Assembly: GCF_003985125.1 (NCBI RefSeq)
Contig: NZ_ML133575.1
Location: 62,001-126,000, forward strand
Length of the DNA: 64,000 nt
Direction of reading: 5' to 3'
Source: Rhizobium phaseoli
GTDB lineage: Bacteria; Pseudomonadota; Alphaproteobacteria; Rhizobiales; Rhizobiaceae
Shown: positions 16,627-25,401 of the stretch, piece by piece
Position numbering within the stretch: position 1 is the first letter of the stretch
How the letters are laid out: each line of letters starts with the position of its first letter
Notes under the pieces: model-generated
Database searches by the model: none
Told to the model about the DNA's origin: nothing
What the model saw: the letters and a program-made list of their open reading frames with translations, nothing else
Made by a program: the position numbers and the translations under genes

Positions 16627-17043
16627 TTATTGGCTCTTCAGAAGATCGATCGTTGACGAGATGAGGTCGCGGGTCTGCTTGATGGTCTGCAGGTTGGCAT
16701 CGTAGGAGCGGTTGGCTTCGCGCATGTCGGCCATCTCGACCAGAACGTTGACGTTCGGCAGCTTGACGACGCCCTTGGCGTCCGCCGCCGGATTGCTGGG
16801 GTCGAATTCGGTGCTGAAATCGCCCTCATCGACGCCGACCTTCTTGACGTTGACCGTCTCGACGCCGCTTACGTGGTCCATCTGCTGGCCGAAGGTGATC
16901 GTCTTGCGGCGATAGGGATCGGCGCCGGGCGTGTCGCCGGTCGAACGGGCGTTGGCGATGTTTTCCGAGACGATGCGCAGACGCGTCGATTGCGCCTCGA
17001 GCCCCGAACCGGCGATTTTCATAGCTGCGGAAAGCGGATCCAT
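16627..17043 (-). CDS. flgC: FlgC, proximal rod protein
   Basis: This 138-residue rod protein starts MDPLSAAMKIAGSGLEAQST and has the rod signature RLRIVSENIANARSTGDTPG. The C-terminal helix contains NVLVEMADMREANRSYDANL, typical of FlgC. It lies 5 nt after flgB and 3 nt before fliE. Confidence 0.96.
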   Translation of the reverse strand: MDPLSAAMKIAGSGLEAQSTRLRIVSENIANARSTGDTPGADPYRRKTITFGQQMDHVSGVETVNVKKVGVDEGDFSTEFDPSNPAADAKGVVKLPNVNVLVEMADMREANRSYDANLQTIKQTRDLISSTIDLLKSQ

Positions 17044-17048
17044 GACAA

Positions 17049-17441
17049 TTACTTCCTGACGGTCATCAGCATCATGCGGTTGAAGGAGCTGACCAGCGAG
17101 GTGTTCAGATCGTACTGGCGTTTGATGTCGCCCGACTTCGAAAGCTCCTCAGCCAGTCCGACGGTGTTGCCGGATTCCTGAATGCCGATCTCCTGGTCGA
17201 GCGCCGCATCCTTGACGTCGATATCGCCGGTCTCGCTGAAATCGTTGCCGCTGAAATGCGCCGGGTTGGTGCGCGTCATGGTGATGTCGGACTTATCAAG
17301 CACGGCATCGAAGGGCGTGACGTCCTTGGCACGGAATTTCGGGGTATTGGCATTCGCGATATTGCCGGCAACAACCTGCTGACGGATCGTCAGCCATTCC
17401 GCCTGTCGCGAAGCCAAGTCGAAAAGTTGGATCGGTTGCAT
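17049..17441 (-). CDS. flgB: FlgB, proximal rod protein
   Basis: This 130-residue rod protein starts MQPIQLFDLASRQAEWLTIR and has the NIANANTPKFRAKDV signature of rod proteins. It is first in the long flgB-C-fliE-flgG-A-I-motE-H-fliL-P operon. A 174-nt gap with a terminator precedes it, so a promoter for this operon should lie at about 17442-17545; no consensus could be assigned there. Confidence 0.95.
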   Translation of the reverse strand: MQPIQLFDLASRQAEWLTIRQQVVAGNIANANTPKFRAKDVTPFDAVLDKSDITMTRTNPAHFSGNDFSETGDIDVKDAALDQEIGIQESGNTVGLAEELSKSGDIKRQYDLNTSLVSSFNRMMLMTVRK

Positions 17442-17549
17442 GAGAACTCTCCGTTTTTACTAGCCCGAACCTAGTGCGGTAATCTTGCGTGGGACTTACC
17501 GGAAATCGGGCTTGGCGGCGCTTTCGGCGAGGTCGCACAAGAGGGGCCG

Positions 17550-17588
17550 CATAAGAGAAAGGGCTCCTGCCGGTCTGCGGCGGAGCCC
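17550..17588 (-). terminator. Probable terminator of the flgF-fliI operon
   Basis: GGGCTCC (17561-17567) pairs with GGAGCCC (17582-17588), with further GC pairing inside the loop, and is followed on the minus strand by TTTCTCTTATG. It lies 28 nt after the stop of the gene at 17616 and so separates it from flgB. Confidence 0.6.
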
Positions 17589-17615
17589 CTGTTGCCTTCG
17601 GCTTTGCGAAGAGGT

Positions 17616-18158
17616 TCAGTCGTTCTTGTAGATCTCACCCTTGGAGGTGATGATCACCCATTTGCCGTCCCGCTGCTCCAGCGTCGCAAGGCGGCTTTCG
17701 TCGGGCAGGATCGAGCCGATGCGCACCACATACATGCCCGAGGGATCCTCGATCAGCGCCCGGCCGTTGGAGACATGCAGCAGGCGGAAGGAAGACTTGC
17801 CGGGGAAAGGCTGCTCTTCCAGCAAGTCACCGCCATCCCGCGCTTTGCCGAGATCGGAGACCGTTGCCGTCGTCAGCGGATCGACCGGCGGAACCTTCTT
17901 GGCTGCCTCGTTCTTGTTGACCATGGCCAGCGGCGAGACGCTGAAGACGTTGCGGGCCGGCCAATCCGGCAGTTCGCGCGAATTGCTGCTGGCGGCGACA
18001 TTGATGCCGAACTTGTCGGCGTTGAAGAAAACGTACCAGGGGAAAAAGGCTGAAGCGCCGGCAAGCGCCAGGCCGGTGTAGGTGAGAAACCGATCCAGCA
18101 TCGCGCCTTTCCTGCGCTGCTTCAGCGAAGCGATGCGTTCGTCGTCGAATTCAGCCAC
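17616..18158 (-). CDS. Conserved flagellar-operon membrane protein of unknown function
   Basis: This 180-residue protein has a basic cytoplasmic N-terminus, one membrane helix (about 20-45, DRFLTYTGLALAGASAFFPW) and a periplasmic C-terminal domain with a beta-rich end (GMYVVRIGSILPDESRLATL, GKWVIITSKGEIYKND). The start is GTG 18158, 6 nt after AGGAG. It follows fliI by 2 nt and precedes a terminator. The C-terminal pattern resembles small periplasmic domains of secretion-system proteins of the PilP/GspC type, but I cannot assign a family. Position in a rod/export operon suggests an assembly or motor-stability role. Confidence 0.7.
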   Translation of the reverse strand: MAEFDDERIASLKQRRKGAMLDRFLTYTGLALAGASAFFPWYVFFNADKFGINVAASSNSRELPDWPARNVFSVSPLAMVNKNEAAKKVPPVDPLTTATVSDLGKARDGGDLLEEQPFPGKSSFRLLHVSNGRALIEDPSGMYVVRIGSILPDESRLATLEQRDGKWVIITSKGEIYKND

Positions 18159-18160
18159 GT

Positions 18161-19555
18161 CTATCTCCTCTGGATGGGTGCGCCCGGATTGCCCATGCCG
18201 GCTGCGGCTTTCAGCGCGCCGGCGAGGTCAGCAAAGGCGTCGACCGACTCACGATCGCCCGGCGCCTGTTTCAGGACGTCGTAAATGATGGGGACCTGCT
18301 TGACCGCCATGTCGAGATCGGGATCGGCGCCCTGGCGGTAGCCGCCGATCAGGCGCAGGTCCCGCGTCTCCTCGAAGCGGTGGATCAGCACTTTCAGCCG
18401 CGACACCAGCTTCTCCTGGTCCGGCGTCCAGGCCTTGCGGGCAAGACGCGAGATCGAGGCGAGCGGATCGATCGGCGGATAACGCCCCTCTTCGGCGAGG
18501 CTGCGCTGCAGGACGATATGGCCGTCGAGGATGCCGCGCGTCGAATCGGCAATCGGGTCGTTGTGGTTGTCGCCGTCGACGAGGACCGAGATGATCGCGG
18601 TAATCGTGCCGGCGTCTTCGGGGCCGGGACCGGCGCGCTCGAGCAGGCGCGGCAGTTCGGTGAAGACCGACGCGGGGTAACCGCGCGCGATCGGCGGCTC
18701 GCCGGAGGCGGTTGCCACCTCGCGGATCGCATGGGCGAAACGGGTGACGCTGTCGACGATGAAAAGGACGTTCTCGCCCTTGTCGCGGAAATGCTCGGCA
18801 ATGGTGATCGCCGTCAGCGGCGCCATCTTGCGCAACATCGGGCTCTCGTCGCTGGTCGCGACGACGGCGATCGCCTTCTTCATGTTGCTGCCGAGCGTAT
18901 CCTCGATGAACTCGCGCACCTCGCGACCGCGTTCGCCGACGAGCGCGATGACAACCTTGTCGAAGGCGTCGGCACGGGCGAGCATCGACAGAAGCGTCGA
19001 CTTGCCGACACCGGATCCGGCGAAAATGCCGAGGCGCTGCCCGAGGCAGAGCGGCGAGAAGATGTCGATCGCGCGCACGCCGGTCTTGAATCCTGTTCCG
19101 ACGCGTTGGCGGGTCATCGACGGCGGCGCGGTGTTGGAGATCGAGCGGCGATCGAGGCCCTCGACGATCGGGCCCTGCCCGTCGATCGGCTCGCAGAGCG
19201 AATTGATGGTGCGCCCGCACCAGCTGTCGGACGGCGAAATGCGGAAAGCGCCCTTGCGAATGACGGTATCATGGATGCCGATCGGCTCGCCGGGTTCGAT
19301 CGGGCAGACGTAGATCAGCTCCGGCTCGACGCGGACGACCTCGCCGAGATGGACGCCGGAGGCGGATTTATGCGCCACGAACTCGCCGAGACGAACATGG
19401 CGGGAAAGGCCGCGAACGGTGTAGTGGCCGGCGGCAATGGTCTGCACGCGACCACCATGGGCCACCGCGAAGTCGGGCGATGCATATTGGTCGACGAGAC
19501 CCGCCAGATGCGCCAGCGTCGGGGAAAGGCTGTCCTCGGCCAGTAGCGTGCTCAT
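18161..19555 (-). CDS. fliI: FliI, flagellar export ATPase
   Basis: This 464-residue ATPase powers unloading of export substrates at the flagellar type III apparatus. Walker A is at 180-187 (AGSGVGKST) and the Walker B region is FIVDSVTRFA. The family motif RGYPASVFTELPRLLERAG is present. The length fits FliI (about 440-470). It overlaps or nearly abuts its neighbours: 3 nt after flgF and 2 nt before the unknown membrane protein. The FliH-like regulator appears to be encoded separately at 3529. Confidence 0.97.
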   Translation of the reverse strand: MSTLLAEDSLSPTLAHLAGLVDQYASPDFAVAHGGRVQTIAAGHYTVRGLSRHVRLGEFVAHKSASGVHLGEVVRVEPELIYVCPIEPGEPIGIHDTVIRKGAFRISPSDSWCGRTINSLCEPIDGQGPIVEGLDRRSISNTAPPSMTRQRVGTGFKTGVRAIDIFSPLCLGQRLGIFAGSGVGKSTLLSMLARADAFDKVVIALVGERGREVREFIEDTLGSNMKKAIAVVATSDESPMLRKMAPLTAITIAEHFRDKGENVLFIVDSVTRFAHAIREVATASGEPPIARGYPASVFTELPRLLERAGPGPEDAGTITAIISVLVDGDNHNDPIADSTRGILDGHIVLQRSLAEEGRYPPIDPLASISRLARKAWTPDQEKLVSRLKVLIHRFEETRDLRLIGGYRQGADPDLDMAVKQVPIIYDVLKQAPGDRESVDAFADLAGALKAAAGMGNPGAPIQRR

Positions 19556-19558
19556 GTT

Positions 19559-20293
19559 TTAGCGGCTGCCTCCAAGCGTCTGGACGGCTTCCTTGAACGA
19601 ATCCTCGCTGTCGCGCATCAGCGACGAGATGCTTTCGAAGGAGCGGTTGACCTCGATCAGCTGGGTGATCTCGCGCATGGCGTTGACGTTGGAGTTTTCC
19701 AGATATCCCTGCTCGACGCCGACATTGAAGCGGTCGACCACGGCGCGCGGCTGATCGGTGGTCATGATGCCGCTGTTTTCGTAGCGCAGGTAGCCCTTGC
19801 TGATATCGGCCTCGAACAGCCCGAGCGATCCGACCTGGCGGCCGGCCTGATAGATGATGCCGTCGGTGCCGACCGCCGGCTCGCCGGCCTTCGTGTCGAG
19901 CTGGATCGGCGCGCCGCCGGCGTCGAGAACCGGATATCCCCGGATCGAGACGAGCTCGCCGGTTTCTTTCAGGGTGAAGCGGCCGTCGCGCGTCAGCACG
20001 CGGCCGGCCGGCGTATCGAGCGAAAACCAGGCATCACCCTTGACGGCGAAATCGAGCATGTTGCCGGTATGCTGCAGCTCGCCGTTCTGCTCGTTCAGAT
20101 AATCATTGCCTTGGGAGACGAAGGCGACTTTGGTGTTCAGCTTGTTCTTGGTGGCCGCCACCATCTCGTCGAACTTCACCTCGGTGGCGCGAAAACCGGT
20201 CGTGTTCACGTTCGCCATGTTGTCTGCGATGGTGTTCAGGCGCTTTTCGAGCGCCATCTGCGACGACAGAGAAACATAAAGACCGGATTGCAT
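19559..20293 (-). CDS. flgF: FlgF, proximal rod protein
   Basis: This 244-residue rod protein starts MQSGLYVSLSSQMALEKRL and has the rod signature TIADNMANVNTTGFRATEV. FlgF/G-type repeats follow (VLTRDGRFTLKETGELVSI) and the C-terminal helix NSNVNAMREITQLIEVNRSFE. I chose ATG 20293, 9 nt after GGAG, over a TTG start 15 nt upstream. It is first in the flgF-fliI operon and divergent from motA. Confidence 0.94.
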   Translation of the reverse strand: MQSGLYVSLSSQMALEKRLNTIADNMANVNTTGFRATEVKFDEMVAATKNKLNTKVAFVSQGNDYLNEQNGELQHTGNMLDFAVKGDAWFSLDTPAGRVLTRDGRFTLKETGELVSIRGYPVLDAGGAPIQLDTKAGEPAVGTDGIIYQAGRQVGSLGLFEADISKGYLRYENSGIMTTDQPRAVVDRFNVGVEQGYLENSNVNAMREITQLIEVNRSFESISSLMRDSEDSFKEAVQTLGGSR

Positions 20294-20546
20294 GTCGGAA
20301 CGCTCCAAGCATTGGCGATGAACGGAACGAAAAGCCGGGCGTCGTCTGATCTGGTTCGGCCGGAATTTCGCTGAGGCGGCATCTCAGAAACGGGCGCGAA
20401 CGCCCATTCGTCTCCTTCAGATTGACGGCAGATGCTTGCGCGAAGCTGGTACGCTGAAATGCCCGCATGCGGCCTTTTCATCAGCCTCACGCAAGGCAGA
20501 AACCCTATCCGTCTCAAAGAAAAGCAACGTTCAGATTGGGCTGACG
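20294..20546 (+). other. Divergent promoter region, flgF / motA
   Basis: About 250 bp between two divergent motility operons (flgF-fliI on minus, motA-fliM-fliN-fliG on plus). A palindrome CTGAG-N7-CTCAG lies at about 20372-20388 and could be a regulator site. No CtrA-type box or copy of the flagellin element is seen here. Confidence 0.4.
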
Positions 20547-21419
20547 ATGAACATCATTATCGGATTTATAGTGACTTGCGGCTGTGTCGTCGGCAGCTTC
20601 ATGGCGATGGGCGGCCACGTGGAGGCTCTGTTCCAGCCCTTCGAATTCGTCATCATCGGCGGCGCCGGCCTCGGCAGCTTCATCATGGCCAATCCGATGA
20701 AGGTGGTGAAGGATTCCGGCAAGGCGCTCGGCGAAGCCTTCAAGCACGCCGTGCCGAAGGAGCGCAATTATCTCGATACGCTCGGCGTGCTCTATTCGCT
20801 GATGCGTGACCTGCGCACCAAGTCGCGAAACGAAATCGAAGCCCATATCGACAATCCGGCCGAATCGACGATCTTCCAGCAGGCACCCACGGTTCTGAAG
20901 AACAAGGAGCTGACGGCCTTCATCTGCGATTATGTCCGCCTGATCATCATCGGCAACGCGCGCAGCCACGAAATCGAGGCGCTGATGGATGAAGAGCTCA
21001 ACACCATCATGCACGACAAGATGAAGCCCTACCACGCGATCCAGATCATGGGCGATTCCTTCCCGGCGATCGGTATCGTCGCGGCCGTTCTCGGCGTCAT
21101 CAAGGCGATGGCCCACATCAACGATTCGCCCGAAGTGCTCGGCCACCTGATCGGCTCGGCGCTGGTCGGCACCTTCCTCGGCATCCTGTTGTCCTACTGC
21201 GTCTGCTCGCCGCTGGTCTCCCAGATCAAGGTCGTCCGCAACAAGCAGCACCGCCTCTACGTGATCGTCAAGCAGACCTTGCTGGCCTACATGAACGGTT
21301 CGGTGCCGCAGGTCGCTCTCGAATACGGCCGCAAGACGATCTCGGCTTACGAGCGTCCGTCCATCGACGCCGTCGAACAGGAAATGATGAACCCAGGCGG
21401 CGAAAACAAGGCGGCTTAA
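20547..21419 (+). CDS. motA: MotA, flagellar stator proton channel subunit
   Basis: This 290-residue membrane protein starts MNIIIGFIVTCGCVVGSFMA and has the four-helix MotA layout, with two N-terminal helices, a large cytoplasmic loop (about 60-165) and two C-terminal helices (GDSFPAIGIVAAVLGVIKAM; GSALVGTFLGILLSYCVCSPL). The Pro residues flanking the channel (FPAIG, SPL) are present. ATG 20547 was chosen over open upstream frame. It is followed immediately by fliM. MotB is encoded at 2210. Confidence 0.96.
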   Translation: MNIIIGFIVTCGCVVGSFMAMGGHVEALFQPFEFVIIGGAGLGSFIMANPMKVVKDSGKALGEAFKHAVPKERNYLDTLGVLYSLMRDLRTKSRNEIEAHIDNPAESTIFQQAPTVLKNKELTAFICDYVRLIIIGNARSHEIEALMDEELNTIMHDKMKPYHAIQIMGDSFPAIGIVAAVLGVIKAMAHINDSPEVLGHLIGSALVGTFLGILLSYCVCSPLVSQIKVVRNKQHRLYVIVKQTLLAYMNGSVPQVALEYGRKTISAYERPSIDAVEQEMMNPGGENKAA

Positions 21420-22367
21420 ATGACCATGAGCGATGCTTCGCATGACAAACCGGCAATGGACCCCGCCCTTCTCGCCAAGCTGACAGGCGGGCTTGGCGAC
21501 AGAGGCCGCGTGTCCAAGATCTGCAGCGCCTTCGGAGAGGTCTACAGCGAGTTCTTTCCCGATGTCATCAAAAGCGAGACCGGCCTCGACGTGACGGTCA
21601 ATTATCTCGGCTGCGAGATCGGCTACAAGAACCACCTGGTCGATGATCTCAGCGCCAATGTCACCCTCGTCGATGCGACGTTGCGCAACTGGTCGCAGAA
21701 CATCACGCTTGCCTGCGGCAATGGTTTCGTCATCACGCTGATGGAGCACCTGCTCGGCGCCACCGCCGATACGATCGAGGAACCGGCCGACCGGCTGCTC
21801 TCGATCATCGAACTCGATCTGGCGGTCATGGTGTTCGACAAGATCGCCAAGGTACTGCGCTCGGCGGTCAACGCGCCGGGCGGTTTCGAACCGAGCCTTT
21901 CGGCCCCGCACGCCCCTGACGCGCGCCCCCGGCCGCCGGAAGACAAGCCGGACGAATTCGCCGCCGCCATCAACATGTCGCTGACGCTAGCCGGCATCGT
22001 TTCGGAATTCTCGCTGATCGTTCCGCAGACGGCGCTGCTGAAGACCAAGGTGACGGCCCCGAAGCCGAAGCGTCAGGCCGCCGCCTCACCTGAATGGAGC
22101 GAACAGCTCGGTGACCAGGTGCGCCGCTCGCATGTCACGCTCGAGGCCAGGATCAGGCTGCAGGATCTGACGCTGCGGACGATATCGAAGCTGATGGTCG
22201 GCGACGTCATCCCCTTCCGCGACAGCGGCGACGTGCGCGTCGAGGTCAGCGCCAACAGCAAGGAATTGTATGTCTGCGAGTTCGGCCGCTCAGGCGAAAA
22301 CTACATGGTCCGCGTCAAGGATACGATGAACTCGGATGACGAGCTCATCCGTCATTTGATGAATTAG
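21420..22367 (+). CDS. fliM: FliM, flagellar motor switch protein
   Basis: This 315-residue C-ring protein binds phospho-CheY. It has the FliM middle domain and a C-terminal SpoA domain (ISKLMVGDVIPFRDSGDVRV, VCEFGRSGENYMVRVKD). It is diverged from enteric FliM; the N-terminal MDPALLAKLTGG may be the CheY-binding peptide equivalent. The ATG directly follows the motA stop, so translation is coupled. Confidence 0.92.
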   Translation: MTMSDASHDKPAMDPALLAKLTGGLGDRGRVSKICSAFGEVYSEFFPDVIKSETGLDVTVNYLGCEIGYKNHLVDDLSANVTLVDATLRNWSQNITLACGNGFVITLMEHLLGATADTIEEPADRLLSIIELDLAVMVFDKIAKVLRSAVNAPGGFEPSLSAPHAPDARPRPPEDKPDEFAAAINMSLTLAGIVSEFSLIVPQTALLKTKVTAPKPKRQAAASPEWSEQLGDQVRRSHVTLEARIRLQDLTLRTISKLMVGDVIPFRDSGDVRVEVSANSKELYVCEFGRSGENYMVRVKDTMNSDDELIRHLMN

Positions 22368-22432
22368 TCGGTTCTCTGGATTTTGGGCTGCAAAGGCAGT
22401 TTGAGGCAAGTTTCAACTGGAATAGTGATTTC

Positions 22433-23020
22433 ATGGCAACGAAGAAAACACAGCAGAACAGCGACCTCTCCCTGGATGTGCCGGGCAGCGAAGCGGATCT
22501 CGACCAGGCGATCGACGATCTGCGCGGCGTGCTGAAGCAGGACGCCGATGGTGACCTGTCGCAATTTGGCGGCGACCTGGAGAATGATGCCTTCGGAGCA
22601 GGAACGGATCTGGCTGCCTTCGGCGGCGAGATTTCGGATTCCCCTTTCGGCGGCGATGATTTCGGCGGCGATTTCGGCGCTGGCAATGCCAGCCCGGCCG
22701 CAGGCATGGATTTCGGCGACAGCTCTTCGTTCGAGACGTCACCGGCGCCGCTCGGCAGCGCGCTGACTTCGAATTTTGAACTGATCATGGACATTCCGAT
22801 CGATGTCCAGATCATGCTCGGCACCAGCCGGATGCAGGTCTCCGGACTGATGAATCTCAACGAAGGTGCGACGATCGCTCTCGACAAGAAAATCGGCGAA
22901 CCTGTCGAGATCATGGTGAATGGCCGCAGGATTGCACGCGGCGAGATTACGGTGCTTGATAACGACGACACCCGATTCGGCGTAAAACTGATAGAAGTTT
23001 TGAGTACGAAAAAAGCCTGA
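22433..23020 (+). CDS. fliN: FliN, flagellar motor switch protein with long N-terminal extension
   Basis: This 195-residue protein has a C-terminal SpoA domain (about 112-195: LIMDIPIDVQIMLGTSRM, GEPVEIMVNGRRIARGEI) that is typical FliN. The first 110 residues are an acidic, Gly- and Phe-rich tail with repeated FGGD-type motifs (about residues 42-85), longer than in enteric FliN (137 residues in total). It lies 65 nt after fliM and 27 nt before fliG. Confidence 0.93.
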   Translation: MATKKTQQNSDLSLDVPGSEADLDQAIDDLRGVLKQDADGDLSQFGGDLENDAFGAGTDLAAFGGEISDSPFGGDDFGGDFGAGNASPAAGMDFGDSSSFETSPAPLGSALTSNFELIMDIPIDVQIMLGTSRMQVSGLMNLNEGATIALDKKIGEPVEIMVNGRRIARGEITVLDNDDTRFGVKLIEVLSTKKA

Positions 23021-23047
23021 TCCCTGTGGGGACGGAGAGGTTAGACC

Positions 23048-24088
23048 ATGATGGACTTTGACGATTTCGGCGGCGCGCTAGCCGGGAAACCGTTGACCCA
23101 GGCTGAAAAGGCGGCGGCGGTCCTTCTCGCCATGGGAAAGGGTGTCGCCGGCCGGCTGTTGAAATATTTTACCCAGGCCGAGCTGCAGACCATTATCGCG
23201 TCTGCCCAGTCGCTGCGCGCCATTCCGCCGGACGAACTGCTGTCGCTCGTCTCCGAGTTCGAGGACCTCTTCACCGAGGGCGCCGGACTGATGGACAATG
23301 CCAAGGCCATCGAGGCTATTCTGGAAGAAGGCCTGACTCCCGACGAGGTCGACAGCCTGCTCGGCCGACGCACGGCCTTCCAGGCCTACGAGACCTCGAT
23401 CTGGGATCGCCTCAGCGAGGCGGAGCCGGCATTCGTTGCGCAGTTCCTGCTGCGTGAACATCCGCAGACCGTCGCCTATATCCTTTCGATGATGCCCTCC
23501 TCCTTCGGCGCCAAGGTGCTGCTGCAGCTTCCCGACAACCGTCGCGCCGACATCATGAACCGCACGGTGAACATGAAGACCGTCAGCCCGAAGGCGGCGC
23601 AGATCATCGAGAACCAGGTGATGACGCTGCTTGCCGAGGTCGAGGCAGAACGCAACGCAGCCGGCTCGACGAAGGTCGCCGATCTCATGAACGAGCTCGA
23701 CAAGCCGCAGGTCGACACGCTGCTCACCTCGCTCGAATCGATCAGCCGCGAATCGGTCAACAAGGTTCGCCCGAAGATCTTCCTCTTCGAGGACCTCATG
23801 TACATGCCGCAGCGCAGCCGCGTCCTGCTGCTCAACGACATTTCGACCGATGTGCTCACCGTCGCGCTGCGCGGCTCGCCGGCCGAGATCCGCGAATCGG
23901 TTCTCTCCGCCATCAGCCCGCGCCAGCGCCGCATGATCGAATCGGATCTGCAGAGCGGCATGGGCGGCGTCAATCCGCGCGAGGTCGCCATTGCCCGGCG
24001 CGCCGTGGCGCAGGAAGCGATTCGCCTGGCCAACTCAGGCCAGATCGAGCTCAAGGAGAAGGAAGGCGACGCTTCGGCAGCGGCCTAA
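23048..24088 (+). CDS. fliG: FliG, flagellar motor switch protein
   Basis: This 346-residue C-ring protein contacts FliF and MotA. It shows the N-terminal domain (LTQAEKAAAVLLAMGKGVAG), the middle HPQTVAYILSMMP motif and the C-terminal torque domain (FEDLMYMPQRSRVLLLNDIS; LRGSPAEIRESVLSAISPRQ). It ends the motA-fliM-fliN-fliG run; a 228-nt gap with a repeat element separates it from flhB. Confidence 0.96.
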   Translation: MMDFDDFGGALAGKPLTQAEKAAAVLLAMGKGVAGRLLKYFTQAELQTIIASAQSLRAIPPDELLSLVSEFEDLFTEGAGLMDNAKAIEAILEEGLTPDEVDSLLGRRTAFQAYETSIWDRLSEAEPAFVAQFLLREHPQTVAYILSMMPSSFGAKVLLQLPDNRRADIMNRTVNMKTVSPKAAQIIENQVMTLLAEVEAERNAAGSTKVADLMNELDKPQVDTLLTSLESISRESVNKVRPKIFLFEDLMYMPQRSRVLLLNDISTDVLTVALRGSPAEIRESVLSAISPRQRRMIESDLQSGMGGVNPREVAIARRAVAQEAIRLANSGQIELKEKEGDASAAA

Positions 24089-24182
24089 TCTTCCGATACT
24101 GTTGACAAATCCGGCCGCCCGAAAGGCGGCTGTTGATCGCCCTGCAACAGACGATTACCCTTCATCGATAGGCCGCGCTCTA

Positions 24183-24278
24183 TAGCGTGTCGCAGAAAAC
24201 CCGGTTTTCGCGACGCGCTACAGCTCTTTGTTTGGGTGCATGTCGTCATCCCAAAACCGCTGCCCTTGGGTGGCATGC
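24183..24278 (+). repeat. Rhizobial intergenic mosaic element (RIME-like), copy 1
   Basis: An imperfect palindrome (AGCG.GTCGC...GCGAC.CGCT, 24183-24220) is followed by CTCTTTGTTT, GCATGTCGTCATCCCAAAACCGCTG and ends near GGCATGC. The same arrangement occurs at 46270-46379 and, inverted, at 57804-57907. These match the abundant palindromic intergenic elements of Rhizobiaceae. The copy lies between fliG and flhB and provides a spurious in-frame ATG for flhB at 24236. Confidence 0.7.
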
Positions 24279-24316
24279 ATTCGCTGCGGCCTGTTTCTTT
24301 GACGGAGGGCCGCGAC

Positions 24317-25396
24317 TTGGCAGACGATGACAAGGACAGCAAAACAGAAGCCCCGACCGCGAAAAAGCAAACCGACGCCGCGGAAAAGGGCAATGTGCCG
24401 TTTTCGCGCGAGCTGTCGATCTTCGCGACCATCCTTGCTACTTTCATCTATCTGGTGTTCTTCCTTCCCGAAAACGTCGGGCGCATGAGCGAAACGCTGC
24501 GCGACATTTTCGAGCAGCCCGACCAATGGAAGATCGAGACCGGACCGGACATACTGGCGCTCTTCGTCCGCCTGGGCTGGGCAAGCGCTGCGCTGCTGGC
24601 GCCTGCCTTCATCCTGCTCATGGTTTTCGGCATCGCCTCCTCGATCTTCCAGAACTTGCCGACGCCGGTGCTGGAGCGCATCCGGCCGCAGGCTTCGCGC
24701 ATCTCGCCGATGAAGGGCTGGTCACGGCTCTTCAGCCTGCCCGGCCTTATCGAGTTCGGAAAGTCGCTGTTCAAGGTCGTCGTCGTCGGGGTGATCCTGT
24801 TCTTCGTGCTCAGGAGCGAATATTTCGGCTCGATCGACGCGATGTTTTCCGATCCGCAGACGATCCTCGTCAGGATGATGACGGCGATGCGCAAGATCAT
24901 CATCGTCATGCTGATCGCCACCGCAATCGTCGCCATCGCCGATTTTTTCTGGACGCGCCATCATTGGTTCACCGAACTCAAGATGACGCGTCACGAAGTG
25001 AAGGAAGAAAACAAGCAGGCGCAGGGCGATCCCTTCGTCAAAAGCCGGCAGCGCTCGCTGATGCGCGACCGCGCGCGCCGGCGCATGATCGCCAACGTGC
25101 ACCGGGCAACACTCGTCATCGCCAACCCGACGCACTACGCCGTGGCGCTGCGTTACGCGCGTGAGGAGAACGACGCCCCGGTGGTGCTGGCAAAGGGCCA
25201 GGACCTCATTGCGCTGAAAATCAGGGAGATCGCCGAGCAGAACGGCATCCCGGTGTTCGAAGATCCGCCGCTTGCGCGCTCCATGTTTGCGCAAGTCTCG
25301 GTCGATAGTGTCATACCGTCAGTCTTCTATAAGGCCGTTGCGGAGCTCATCCACAGGGTTTACGCCGCAGACGCCAAGAACAAACGGGTAAGATAA
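24317..25396 (+). CDS. flhB: FlhB, flagellar export gate / substrate-specificity switch
   Basis: This 359-residue membrane protein has four N-terminal helices and a cytoplasmic domain with the autocleavage motif NPTH (270-273), which switches export from hook to filament substrates together with MotD/FliK. I placed the start at TTG 24317, 7 nt after GGAGGG (24304-24309), giving MADDDKDSKTEAPTAKKQTD, the usual FlhB beginning. The longer frame from 24236 would be read out of a repeat element. Confidence 0.95.
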   Translation: MADDDKDSKTEAPTAKKQTDAAEKGNVPFSRELSIFATILATFIYLVFFLPENVGRMSETLRDIFEQPDQWKIETGPDILALFVRLGWASAALLAPAFILLMVFGIASSIFQNLPTPVLERIRPQASRISPMKGWSRLFSLPGLIEFGKSLFKVVVVGVILFFVLRSEYFGSIDAMFSDPQTILVRMMTAMRKIIIVMLIATAIVAIADFFWTRHHWFTELKMTRHEVKEENKQAQGDPFVKSRQRSLMRDRARRRMIANVHRATLVIANPTHYAVALRYAREENDAPVVLAKGQDLIALKIREIAEQNGIPVFEDPPLARSMFAQVSVDSVIPSVFYKAVAELIHRVYAADAKNKRVR

Positions 25397-25401
25397 GCCG
25401 A

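Noticed and set aside
20514..21911. Long open frame on the minus strand across motA and fliM
   Set aside because: It is antisense to two firmly identified motility genes, and its Arg/Asp/His-rich composition is the usual shadow of high-GC coding DNA.
24236..24316. N-terminal extension of FlhB from ATG 24236
   Set aside because: It would be translated out of a repeat element; TTG 24317 has a strong ribosome binding site and begins the conserved FlhB sequence.
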